A DNA stretch of 64,000 nucleotides from JAZKFT01 sp963845495 (lineage in GTDB: Bacteria; Bacteroidota; Bacteroidia; Chitinophagales; Chitinophagaceae): positions 1 to 64,000 of the forward strand of contig CAWJTH010000132.1 of NCBI GenBank assembly GCA_963845495.1, read 5' to 3'. This document shows positions 50,357-59,424 of the stretch, one piece after another. A program made the position numbers and the translations under genes. Numbering within the stretch: position 1 is the stretch's first letter; the number at the start of each line of letters is the position of its first letter. The notes below the pieces were generated by a model, which was given only the letters and a program-made list of their open reading frames with translations, searched no databases and had not been told where the DNA came from.

Positions 50357-52312
50357 TCAATATCCAGGGTTTTGTTGTGCAGTTTTTTGGGCGGCCGTTA
50401 GGGCAACACCGTTTAATTGGATCCCATCAAGGTAAGTTTGTGGGATGGGACGTAGCGTATGGTAGCTTTTAATGTTTGGGGCGGCATCAGGATTGAATGC
50501 AACAGCACGTGCCACCAAAGTTTGGGTACGCGATAAATCTTCCCAACGCAAGAATTCACCACAAAGCTCACGTGACTTTTCATTGAGCAAAAAGCACAAC
50601 ATCCTATCGTAAGTGCTGGTGTAGCCAAGTTTACTGATGATGTATTCATCTCCCGCTGGTAACGTTGTAATGTTTGTAACCGCTAAGCTGGTAGCGGCTG
50701 TTGACGTGGCAATGTTGTTCGATTCGTAATAAGAATTCTCCGTCATATAAGAATTGGGCAGCGTACTTGGGTTTGGAACGGTTGATGTAGCGCCGCCACC
50801 GTCAACATACGCCGAACGGTTCTCGCCAGCTTGGTATTGCGCCCTTGCCCTTACTGCGTTGATGTATGGTAATGCATCTGTGTAAGCACCGGTACCCAAC
50901 TTGGCCAAACGTATTTTAGCTTCCGCGGCAATTAAATACGTTTCGGCACTCCGGGCTAGCGTAACATCACGAAGCCCTCTTGTGTCGTTAAAACCAGCAA
51001 CACGTGAAGCGTCAATAAATTTGTTTAATGAAGGGAACCTTACATCAGCAAACAATGCGCCGTCGGTTGTGGTGCCGGCCGGATAAGCTACGTAGACGTT
51101 CGGGATAGTTTTGTTGGTCTTCGCATAAATAACCTTATCATTCAATTTATAGCTTGCAAAACGGTTGTCTCCGGGTTGGTTAATCACATACATTACGCCC
51201 AAATCGCCATTAACATAATAAGTACCAGAAGCTTTATTTAACAGGTTTTTAGTTTTAAAACTTTTCCAAAACCTAGAATCGTTCACCTGATCGTACACCC
51301 GATACATAAAATAATTGGTTCCCAAACGGCTGAAAGGACGATCGCCGGTAAGATCTCGCTGCATGTAGGTCAAGTCGTCGTAACGGGAGACATAATACAA
51401 ATGTTGCGTATTGGCACCGCTGGCGGAAATATTTGCTGTAAACTGTGCTGATAAAATAAGTTCAGGCAAGCTTTCGTTAGGCCCATCGGGTGCTGTATAT
51501 TTCCATAAGTCGGAAAAATTTGCCGTTAACGGATGATTAGCGATTACTCCGTCGCACAATGGTCCGATTGCTGCTAAATCAGCTGCCAATGTACTAGAAT
51601 TCCAAGAGCTATTTATTTCGCTTGCACGGCTTAAATAGGCTTTTGCCAAAAAATGTGCTACTGCATCTTTGGTAATATGGGTTGGCCCAGTGCCATTGCT
51701 CAAAAGATTGTAGGCACTTGTAAAATCTGAAATAATCTGCGCAAAAACATCTTTCGGTGCGGCACGGGTAAATTCTAATTGAACAGTAGCGAGTGGTGCT
51801 GTTACCAACGGCACGGCACCATATTGGCTTACCAGCCGCAAGTAAGAATAGGCTCGGAAAAAATAACCTTCGCCCAAAGCTGTTTTTTTAACGGAAGCGG
51901 CGGTAGAAGTGCTTGCCGTTGCATTTTGGATAATCAAATTGGCATAGCCAATCCCCAAATACAAATTATCCCATTGCGCATTTGCGGTAATAGTATTTGA
52001 ATTCAATGATGCAACCACTGATTCAAGCCCAAGGGTATAAGCATTGTATACGCCGTTTGAACCATCGCCGCCCACATGAAATTCGTCCGTTCCATAGTTG
52101 GTGTTGGCATACATAAATTCTCCGTTAAATGGCGTGTTGAAGACGGCATAATAAGTGCCAGTTGCCAGAGAAGTTATGCCATCATCCGTTTTATAATAAT
52201 CTAGGGTTCTTGCAGTGGTAAGGTTTTCATCAAGGAAGTCTTTTTTGCAAGAAGACGTAATGGTTGCCATAGCAATCATTACTATAACAATTAAAAAATT
52301 ATTTTTTTTCAT
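50357..52312 (-). CDS. susD: RagB/SusD family nutrient-binding lipoprotein
   Basis: A 651-residue surface lipoprotein. The signal ends in the lipobox TITSSC followed by KKDFLDE, typical for SusD. The helical TPR-type fold follows, with RTLDYYKTDDGITSLATGTY, GYANLIIQNA, AEGYFFRAYSYLRLVSQYG-like (written GEGYFFRAYSYLRLVSQYGA), RSAETYLIAAEAKIRLAKLG and the C-terminal LNEKSRELCGEFLRWEDLSR, all SusD hallmarks. It starts 21 bases after susC and together they form a TonB-dependent uptake complex for an unknown glycan or oligomer. No glycoside hydrolase is in the immediate neighbourhood. Confidence 0.95.
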   Translation of the reverse strand: MKKNNFLIVIVMIAMATITSSCKKDFLDENLTTARTLDYYKTDDGITSLATGTYYAVFNTPFNGEFMYANTNYGTDEFHVGGDGSNGVYNAYTLGLESVVASLNSNTITANAQWDNLYLGIGYANLIIQNATASTSTAASVKKTALGEGYFFRAYSYLRLVSQYGAVPLVTAPLATVQLEFTRAAPKDVFAQIISDFTSAYNLLSNGTGPTHITKDAVAHFLAKAYLSRASEINSSWNSSTLAADLAAIGPLCDGVIANHPLTANFSDLWKYTAPDGPNESLPELILSAQFTANISASGANTQHLYYVSRYDDLTYMQRDLTGDRPFSRLGTNYFMYRVYDQVNDSRFWKSFKTKNLLNKASGTYYVNGDLGVMYVINQPGDNRFASYKLNDKVIYAKTNKTIPNVYVAYPAGTTTDGALFADVRFPSLNKFIDASRVAGFNDTRGLRDVTLARSAETYLIAAEAKIRLAKLGTGAYTDALPYINAVRARAQYQAGENRSAYVDGGGATSTVPNPSTLPNSYMTENSYYESNNIATSTAATSLAVTNITTLPAGDEYIISKLGYTSTYDRMLCFLLNEKSRELCGEFLRWEDLSRTQTLVARAVAFNPDAAPNIKSYHTLRPIPQTYLDGIQLNGVALTAAQKTAQQNPGY

Positions 52313-52333
52313 ACATCGTTGTTTTGTTGTTGA

Positions 52334-55300
52334 TTAAAATGCCGCATTAAGCCCAAATGTGAAACCACGTGTCCAGGTTGCGCTAACCGCGGTTGGCGAA
52401 GTGGCAGAACCTGTTGAATTGATAACGTCAGGATCAAGGAATTTTACTTTTGAATACAGCATACCAGGGTTTGCAATCTGAAAATAAAGTCTCAGGTTAG
52501 ACAAGCCTGTCTTTTTTAGACTACCGCCGGTAAAGGTGTAAGCCATTGAGATATTGCGGACCTTAAGGTAAGAACCATCTTTATAACCCAATGCGGCAGA
52601 ATAAATATCGCCGGTGGCTGTTGTGTAAATCGGCTTTTGGTATTCAGCATTTTGGTTGGCCTCGGTATAATAATTTATCAGCCTTTCATTAGAACGGCCC
52701 ACTTCGCTTTCGCCACCCGTGTTGATGAAGTATTTTAAACGCCCGTAAATAAGGCATGATAAATCAAAACCTTTGTAGGAGAATGAGTTGGTCATTCCCA
52801 CCACCCACCGTGGCCTCGTGCTTCCTATAATAACCCGGTCGTTGTTGGCGTCAATTTTATAGTCGCCGTTTTGATCCACCGGTCTTACATTGCCTGGTGT
52901 AAAGTTGGTGCCGTTTGCATTGAATTTTGCGATTTCTGCTGCATCAGAAGTATGCCACAAGCCATTAGTTTGATAACCGTATATTACGTTTAATGATTGA
53001 TTGATAAACCAGTTGTTATTGATGTCATCTTGTTTGCCATTCGCCAAAGAAACAATATGATCTTTTTGCCAGCTTGCATTTAAGCTAGTTGTCCATTGAA
53101 AATTCCTTGAATTGATATTAACGGTATTTAAACTTAGATCAAAACCTTTATTTGCGGTTTGCCCTATATTGGATAAAGTTGATAGGTATCCCGTTACCGA
53201 AGGAATGGAACGGTTTAGCAATAGGTCTTTGGTTTGTGAAGTGTACACATCAAACGAGCCAGTGATCCGCCTTTTTAATATTGAAAAGTCTATACCAAGA
53301 TTGTATTGGGTTGTTTTTTCCCAGCCGAGCAATGGATTGGCAAACGCGTTAGACGGAAGAGAACCTGCTGTAACGGTAGAACTGAATGGGTAAAACAACG
53401 GCGTTATGGCACCTAGTGTAGAATAAGGGTTAACGGCCGAATTACCGGTAACACCTGCCCCAAACCTTAGTTTCAAATCGTTTACCCAGTTAGTACTTTT
53501 CATAAAGTTTTCTTTGTTGATACGCCATGCCAGCGCAGCACTTGGAAACAGAGAATATTTGTGTCCGGGTGCAAATTGGGAAGCGCCATCTTCCCGTGCA
53601 GAAACGGTTAACAAATATTTATCAGCGTAGCCGTAATTAACCCGTGCCATGTAAGACAGCAATTGTTTTTGCAACAAATTGGAACCATAGCTAAGCAAGT
53701 TTCCAGCTGGGATGTTTGTTTGGGTCAATGCATTCCAACGCTGGCTGGCAAAAGGTATATTACTTGCTGAAATTGAACTTGAATCAGCATTAAATTGTGT
53801 TTGGCTCTGCAATAAAGTAACACCGATGGTATGTTTGCCAAATGATTTATCGTAATACAACAAATTGTCAAGCGTATAAGAAAAGGTTTGGCTTTTGGCT
53901 AACGAAGCATAGTTGGTGCCCGCGCTGTTTACCGATTGCGCATCGATATATACCCCATCGCGAAAAAGCGAAAAATCCGGGCCGAAATTCAAGCGGTATT
54001 TTAACCCTTTCAATATAGGGATCAAGTTGCCTACATTCACCTGAGCATACAAGCTACCAAAAGCCCGCAGGTTGGTACGTTGGTCTTGGGAAAGATTCCA
54101 TTCGTTTACAATTGTTTTAAAGGCAACATCACCACCTGGGTAAATAATTTTGTTTCCCGCACTATCATACGGAACCGTATAAGTGAAAAGCGCCCGGGCC
54201 GATTCATAAATACCTGTACCTTGGCTAGACACCAAGCCACCGAAGTTAATAGAAGACTCACCAAACTCTTGCACGCTGTAAGCAACATTTATATTGCTGC
54301 CCATCGAAAACCAGTTATTGGCAACAATATCTATACTTGATTTAGCGGTATATCTTTTATAAGATTGTCCTTTTAAAACGCCTGTATTATCCAAATAGCC
54401 GAAAGAGCCATATGCTTTTATTTTATCTGAACCGCCACTTACGCTTATCTGGTTGTCGGAAGTTACACCAGTTTGTTTTACCATGCCTTTCCAATCGGTA
54501 GTGGTAACTTTTGAACCATCCCAAGTGCCGCTGGCCCAACCCTTGGCAATGTTAGCCCAAGCAGATGCGTCAATGGTAGAGAAAACATTCTTTTGGTCGT
54601 TAACTAATGTAGGCTGGTCGCCCCTGGGGTACAAAGTTGGATTGGAATAGTAAAGCGCCCAGCGCCTATAGTCTATAGATTGCGATGCGTTCATAGACTT
54701 GCTGTTATCTTGCAAACTTTGGGTGGTTACCGAGCTATTAAAGCTTAAGGTCGTTTTTCCAGTTTTTCCAGTTTTGGTAGTTACAATAACCACCCCGTTT
54801 GCACCCCGGGAACCATATATGGCCGTGGCAGATGCATCTTTCAATACATCAATTGATGCTATATCGTTAGGGTTTATATTATCTATACCACCGGTTGTCA
54901 GTGGAATTCCATCTACTACAAAAAGCGGCGAGTTTGATGCCGCTAATGACCGCACACCACGTATAGTGATATCACCCACCGTACCTGGCCGCTCGTTCGA
55001 GGTAATATCAACACCTGCCACTTTCCCCTGCATGGCCTCAACCGCATTGCTTACCGGCCGAGATTTAATATCGTTTTGATTAATGCCTGCAACCGCTCCC
55101 GTCACATCGCTTTTTTTAACGGTAGCATAACCAACCACCACCACATCATCCAACGAGCCGGCGCTGGAAGCCAGCGTAATGGTGATGGTACTTTTTCCGC
55201 CAACGGAAACAGTTTGTTCCGCAAAGCCGGTACTAGTAATTACTAAATCGACATTGGCCGATGGCATATTGATTTCAAAACTACCATCTGGTTTAGTAGC

Positions 55301-55468
55301 AGTGAAAATATTTTGGCCCTTCACTTTTACAGTGGCGCCATCCACCGGTTTTCCGGAGTTGTCAATAACCTTACCGGTTACTTTAAATTTGTTCTGGGAA
55401 AAGGAATTAGCATACAAAAGTAGAAATAGCACAAGTAAATGCCATTTACTGCAAGCAGTCGTTTTCAT
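52334..55468 (-). CDS. susC: SusC/RagA family TonB-linked outer membrane protein
   Basis: A 1044-residue TonB-dependent transporter. Signal peptide to about 25, carboxypeptidase-regulatory-like domain (about 25-110; FKVTGKVIDNSGKPVDGATV), TonB box DDVVVVGYAT (about 107-116), plug with VTGAVAGINQNDIKSRPVSN and DGIPLTTGGIDNINPNDIAS, then a beta-barrel ending in aromatic RGFTFGLNAAF. The partner susD follows after 21 bases. Substrate unknown. A 805-base gap upstream holds repeats but no anti-sigma or hybrid regulator, so control is not visible here. Confidence 0.95.
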   Translation of the reverse strand: MKTTACSKWHLLVLFLLLYANSFSQNKFKVTGKVIDNSGKPVDGATVKVKGQNIFTATKPDGSFEINMPSANVDLVITSTGFAEQTVSVGGKSTITITLASSAGSLDDVVVVGYATVKKSDVTGAVAGINQNDIKSRPVSNAVEAMQGKVAGVDITSNERPGTVGDITIRGVRSLAASNSPLFVVDGIPLTTGGIDNINPNDIASIDVLKDASATAIYGSRGANGVVIVTTKTGKTGKTTLSFNSSVTTQSLQDNSKSMNASQSIDYRRWALYYSNPTLYPRGDQPTLVNDQKNVFSTIDASAWANIAKGWASGTWDGSKVTTTDWKGMVKQTGVTSDNQISVSGGSDKIKAYGSFGYLDNTGVLKGQSYKRYTAKSSIDIVANNWFSMGSNINVAYSVQEFGESSINFGGLVSSQGTGIYESARALFTYTVPYDSAGNKIIYPGGDVAFKTIVNEWNLSQDQRTNLRAFGSLYAQVNVGNLIPILKGLKYRLNFGPDFSLFRDGVYIDAQSVNSAGTNYASLAKSQTFSYTLDNLLYYDKSFGKHTIGVTLLQSQTQFNADSSSISASNIPFASQRWNALTQTNIPAGNLLSYGSNLLQKQLLSYMARVNYGYADKYLLTVSAREDGASQFAPGHKYSLFPSAALAWRINKENFMKSTNWVNDLKLRFGAGVTGNSAVNPYSTLGAITPLFYPFSSTVTAGSLPSNAFANPLLGWEKTTQYNLGIDFSILKRRITGSFDVYTSQTKDLLLNRSIPSVTGYLSTLSNIGQTANKGFDLSLNTVNINSRNFQWTTSLNASWQKDHIVSLANGKQDDINNNWFINQSLNVIYGYQTNGLWHTSDAAEIAKFNANGTNFTPGNVRPVDQNGDYKIDANNDRVIIGSTRPRWVVGMTNSFSYKGFDLSCLIYGRLKYFINTGGESEVGRSNERLINYYTEANQNAEYQKPIYTTATGDIYSAALGYKDGSYLKVRNISMAYTFTGGSLKKTGLSNLRLYFQIANPGMLYSKVKFLDPDVINSTGSATSPTAVSATWTRGFTFGLNAAF

Positions 55469-55786
55469 GGTTGAGCAACGTTTCGTTAAAAAATGTTAAT
55501 TAAAACTCAATAATATATTAAAGATAAGTATCCTGTACCGTCCTGAAAAGAGGAAATTTTGTACGAAACCGTTTTCGTAACTCCGTCATGGAAATTCATT
55601 GCCCGTGCGAGGTTTATAAACGTCGATTGCAATAAACGCAAAGAAAAAAATGAAAAAAAGTTTGCTATTAGTATCATCCTGAATAATGTGGGTTTTGGGT
55701 CTTTGCGGTTGTATACTTAAATATTTTTTGCCGTTAAGCTTGACCAGACCAACAACTCGATGATATCTTGGGTTTAATGGCACAAA

Positions 55787-55880
55787 ACGTTCCTACGGAA
55801 CGAGGGCAAAGCATCTAAATATAATTTTACTACACTTAGGTCGGTGGTCGTCATAGTATATGCTCGTTCCGTAGGAACGT
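55787..55880. repeat. Perfect 17-bp inverted repeat upstream of susC
   Basis: ACGTTCCTACGGAACGA (55787-55803) and TCGTTCCGTAGGAACGT (55864-55880) are exact reverse complements with a 60-base loop; each arm is also nearly self-palindromic (GTTCCTACGGAAC). Similar short palindromes are commonly dispersed in Bacteroidota intergenic DNA (recollection). It lies 320 bases upstream of the susC start. Confidence 0.8.
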
Positions 55881-56043
55881 GTCGTGCTGCGAACAATTTT
55901 ACACGACAAGCGTCTGATTATCAGTAAATATTATCCAAAACTCACGTTAAATGATGATTGCATTCCTTTCATGCCATATTTATCGGATAAACGAATGCGT
56001 AGATGTCAAAGCAATAACTTATCGGCACTGCCCATGCCCATCT

Positions 56044-56215
56044 TTAACCACCGATTGATAGTATAAAGACTATCAAATGCCCGTGCTTAACCACCGATCG
56101 GTAGTATCGAGACTATCAAATGCCCGTCCCTTAACCATCAATTGGTAGTACCCAGACTACCAATTGGCCGTTAAAAACAATCAATCGATAGTATTAAGAC
56201 TGCCAATCTGTATTG
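56044..56215. repeat. Four tandem hairpin-bearing units of about 43 bp
   Basis: Units start at 56044, 56087, 56131 and about 56173, each with TTAACCA(C)C..AT, a hairpin such as GATAGTATAAAGACTATC, then AAATGCCCGT or a derivative. In unit three both sides of the stem changed together (GGTAGT/ACTACC against GATAGT/ACTATC), a compensatory change; units two and four use wobble pairs. The loop keeps A....AG. Sits between the GNAT gene and susC, at the centre of the 805-base gap 55469-56273. Confidence 0.8.
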
Positions 56216-56273
56216 CCAACACAAATGCCCGTACAAAACGGGCACTCGGATTTTCCTATCAGGATAAGTTGAG

Positions 56274-56765
56274 CTAATGGTTCCTAGCGATTGTCATATT
56301 AACCGCCGTCCATGTTTCACCATTTATTTCATGCACATGTTTTTTATTTGGGTTGATGATAAAGCCAACTTTCTCGTAACAACGAATGGCTGCTTTATTC
56401 CAGTCATACACATTCAGTTCCACCATTGTTATTGTGGGATGTTCAAACGAAAATTTTATTAATTGTCGGATGATTTGTTCACCAAAACCTTTGCCGCGAT
56501 CAGTTTCATCGCCAATTATAACACGGCCTAATTTGGAAACATCACCAGTTAAATAATACTCGCAATGGCCAATAACTTTGTTATCAGTAGTGTCAACGGC
56601 TTTAAATGCAAATCGGTTCGAATCGTTGATATAAGTTTCCAATTGTTCAACCGTTAATGGGAAAGAAAAGTTTTTACCCGCAAATTGCACCAATATTTCT
56701 TCGGTGTTTGCCCAAGCAATTAGGCGGTTAAAATCGGCTGGCGTAAAAGGTTGGAGGGAAATCAT
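56274..56765 (-). CDS. GNAT family N-acetyltransferase
   Basis: A 163-residue acetyl-CoA dependent transferase. Motif A reads GRVIIGDETDRGKGFGEQII (about 97-116), followed by VELNVYDWNKAAIRCYEKVG, a common GNAT ending. It is of the RimJ/RimL-type single-domain size. Substrate unknown. It follows the three-gene NYN operon by 106 bases on the same strand; whether it belongs to that transcript is unclear, as there is no strong terminator between them. Confidence 0.9.
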   Translation of the reverse strand: MISLQPFTPADFNRLIAWANTEEILVQFAGKNFSFPLTVEQLETYINDSNRFAFKAVDTTDNKVIGHCEYYLTGDVSKLGRVIIGDETDRGKGFGEQIIRQLIKFSFEHPTITMVELNVYDWNKAAIRCYEKVGFIINPNKKHVHEINGETWTAVNMTIARNH

Positions 56766-56871
56766 TAGCAGTTAAATAATTTAGGATCTTCTAAAATTTA
56801 TTTGTAAAGATGTTAAGTTGTTTTATGGGCATAGAATGAGGAGCGGAAGCTATTCAACCGATGACCTTCCA

Positions 56872-58251
56872 TTATTTCAAATCTGGCATCAACACTTCAT
56901 CATCTTTTATCATAAACGAAAGCCGATAATAATCGATATTTTCTGCCACCCACGGATCTTGTATTTTCCATTCCCTAAAAGTATCGTTGCTTACCAACAT
57001 GCAATGTTTGCTTTTTACATATTGTATGATAAAAACGTCAGCCGAAGTTTCGGCTGGCGCCTCTTGGTAAGTTGCGATTTCCTTTAATTTCCCCAAGTTT
57101 TCTCTATCTTCCAGTCGGTGGTATAAAGATGCGTCTGCAAAAATAGAAATATCGTTAAACCCCTTTTCTTTTAAAAAGGCAACCATTTTAATCATGTTTT
57201 CGGCACGTGGTTTTGTGCCTTTAATTCCGTGGCTGTTGTGCGCCACGTTGCTGCCATCCAATATCACTTTTCTATCTTGTATACGGTTCAGCTGAAAGAA
57301 TTCGCCATCCATATCATACAACCCATATTTAACGGTATGCTCGCTTTGAAGAAACTCGATTACCGAAATAGAGCCATTTAACGAAACGGTAAACCAGTTA
57401 GGTAAATTAGGGTTTTCAGGACAATAGTATTCTTCTTTTAGTTTATTGTGGAGTTCAATCAATTTATTGATGGATACTTTTTTACCTTGTTCTATTTTGG
57501 AAAGCAATATCAGCAATAACTTTTTGTCGTCTGTAATGTCATCGGCACCCACTTTTCTAATATCTAGCAACTTTAAATAATCGGGCCTATTTTTAGCTCC
57601 TAATTTTCTGGCATCGTCCAACTCCCCAAAAGTAATAAAGCCGTTTTTGATGGCTTCATCGTAATCATTAAAAAATATAAAATCTCGTTCTACAGCAGCT
57701 TTTTTTACATCTGCATTAGCAAAGCCAGCTTGAAGTGCTGTTATTAACGAAGAAAAATTTTCAAAATTATTTTGTTCGGAGAACTGGTACAATTGGTAAG
57801 GGTTTTGAAATTCGGGCATTTCAGGAAAATTGTTTTGGGCAGCCAATTGGTTGTTGTATTCGGTGAAGCCCGTAATGAAACCCTTGTTTTTTAGATCCTG
57901 GAAAACATCGTGGCTTGCAATACCTGCCTCTTTTACCATTTTAAATTCTTCATATTTGGCATAGCCTTCTTTTTCTGCCTCATAAAAAATAGCGGCCGAT
58001 GGAAAATGGTTTTTTTCGGCTTTAGTAATATCGTGCAGGTTCTGGTAGCCGTTAGCTGCTAACCGTAATAATGCATTTTCTTGCAAAACTGCAAAATGGG
58101 TAAGGTTGTTGTGCGCATCTTTTAGCTTAAAAAATAATTTTGACTGAAAAATTTCTAAATAGCGTGAAAATTCGTCGATGCTAATAAAATCGATGATTGT
58201 AGCGGCTTGTGCAATAGTAGCTTGCACATATTTTGCTTCATGGTACTTCAT
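56872..58251 (-). CDS. Helical-repeat protein with C-terminal Zc3h12a-like NYN ribonuclease domain
   Basis: A 459-residue protein. The N-terminal half (about 40-245) is built of about 20-residue helical repeats of form GF-x4-E/D-x3-A (KNKGFITGFTEYNNQ, IKNGFITFGELDDARKLG). The C-terminal part (about 325-440) is a PIN-like NYN domain: RKVILDGSNVAHNSHG, DISIFADASLYHRLEDREN, SADVFIIQYVKSKHCMLVSN, SNDTFREWK. Asp residues at DGSN, FADAS and SND fit the metal site of the MCPIP1/Zc3h12a RNases. It is last in an operon behind two unknown paralogues, starting two bases after the second one stops. Predicted RNA cleavage; target unknown. Confidence 0.8.
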   Translation of the reverse strand: MKYHEAKYVQATIAQAATIIDFISIDEFSRYLEIFQSKLFFKLKDAHNNLTHFAVLQENALLRLAANGYQNLHDITKAEKNHFPSAAIFYEAEKEGYAKYEEFKMVKEAGIASHDVFQDLKNKGFITGFTEYNNQLAAQNNFPEMPEFQNPYQLYQFSEQNNFENFSSLITALQAGFANADVKKAAVERDFIFFNDYDEAIKNGFITFGELDDARKLGAKNRPDYLKLLDIRKVGADDITDDKKLLLILLSKIEQGKKVSINKLIELHNKLKEEYYCPENPNLPNWFTVSLNGSISVIEFLQSEHTVKYGLYDMDGEFFQLNRIQDRKVILDGSNVAHNSHGIKGTKPRAENMIKMVAFLKEKGFNDISIFADASLYHRLEDRENLGKLKEIATYQEAPAETSADVFIIQYVKSKHCMLVSNDTFREWKIQDPWVAENIDYYRLSFMIKDDEVLMPDLK

Positions 58252-58253
58252 AT

Positions 58254-59390
58254 TTAATCTATGTTGATTGTTTTTTTTGTGGTTAGTATCATTGTTTCTA
58301 TGTTGGTTGTTTCGTTATCTTTTTTTATGTTATCATCGGGCAATAATTTATAAAACATAACTGGCCATTTGTGATGATAGCGTTTATCTTTTGCTTGCAA
58401 CATCTTCATTTTTTCTGCGGTCTCAGCCTTTATGATGCCAAATTGTAAATGATAATCCAACAAAAGCTGGAAAGGTATTTCTGCAATGCCAATTGTTATT
58501 GGATATGCTTTGTTGGTTAATATTTGCAGGTGCTTCATGTGACCATCATCTGTAAGCAAGTTATTTATTTTTTCGGCTGCAGGTTTTAATGCCAAGTTTA
58601 TTAAATTTTTTCTTTCCTCAAAATCATTTTCCTCAAAGCACATAGTAATCCATTTGTCAACCATAGCGCAAAAAATTGTTCGGACGTCTGCCAATTTTTT
58701 TCTTAATACCACAAGTTCGGACGCTTTTAGAAATTTGATATTAGGTATGATTATTAGTGGCTCAATCATTATATTATCCAATATGCCAGCATCTAAATGA
58801 TTGACGTCAAATTGGTTAATTTGTTTTATGGAAGGCAAATGGAAAAAATGTTCATGCAATAAAAACAATTTTGTTTTGTTTGCTTCGTCAAAATCAAGAC
58901 TCAATACACTACTTCCCTTTATTTCTGATTTGCTTGATTTTTCCAGATTTGATGAATTTGTTGCAAAGCCGTTTATTATTTCTCCATCTACCAGCTCGGC
59001 CAGTTCTGCAAACCCAGATTGTACATAATGTTTGTCGGTATGCTCGGTAACATAAATTTTATAAAGCACTGCTAATTGTTGCTCCATTTGCTTCATCGAA
59101 GCAATAATATGGGCAGGTTTATTTTTACTTTTATTTAAAATTTTATTTAGCTGTCTAATTAGTTGATAGTCAACTGGGTCTTCTTCATATTCAAGCTTGC
59201 TTTTAGCCTCTACAAAATCTAATCTTTGATTTAATGAAAACCGTTCAAATATTTCTTTATATCTAAATTCAAAGATGGTGTCGCCGGTTAATGCCAATTT
59301 TTCGCCAAACAGGTAAGCAATGCGCATTGCCAGTGAATCAGAAATCCTGTCTATAGCGGAGCGAAAAGTATTGAAAGTAATAAGTTGCAT
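58254..59390 (-). CDS. Protein of unknown function, paralogue B of the NYN operon
   Basis: A 378-residue soluble protein that I do not recognise. It is clearly related to the upstream 378-residue protein: both start MQ(L/I)ITFNT, then DRxSDSLA(M/I)RIAYLxGE, later SLDFDEAxxTKxFLLxEHFF, PNxxxLKxSEL, NDFEERK-like, AEIPFQLxLDYH and KWPVxFY, and both end TKKTIxxD. It lacks signal peptide, membrane segments and known catalytic motifs; it has a possible coiled-coil at about 100-125. The NYN-nuclease gene begins two bases after its stop and the paralogue ends 34 bases upstream. Functional link to RNA processing or defence is inference. Confidence 0.75.
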   Translation of the reverse strand: MQLITFNTFRSAIDRISDSLAMRIAYLFGEKLALTGDTIFEFRYKEIFERFSLNQRLDFVEAKSKLEYEEDPVDYQLIRQLNKILNKSKNKPAHIIASMKQMEQQLAVLYKIYVTEHTDKHYVQSGFAELAELVDGEIINGFATNSSNLEKSSKSEIKGSSVLSLDFDEANKTKLFLLHEHFFHLPSIKQINQFDVNHLDAGILDNIMIEPLIIIPNIKFLKASELVVLRKKLADVRTIFCAMVDKWITMCFEENDFEERKNLINLALKPAAEKINNLLTDDGHMKHLQILTNKAYPITIGIAEIPFQLLLDYHLQFGIIKAETAEKMKMLQAKDKRYHHKWPVMFYKLLPDDNIKKDNETTNIETMILTTKKTINID

Positions 59391-59424
59391 AAAGTAGATT
59401 TTTTGAATTGTTTAATGTTAGTAG

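Noticed and set aside
56044..56215. CRISPR-like array
   Set aside because: Units are adjacent, diverged and without unique spacers, and no cas gene is present.
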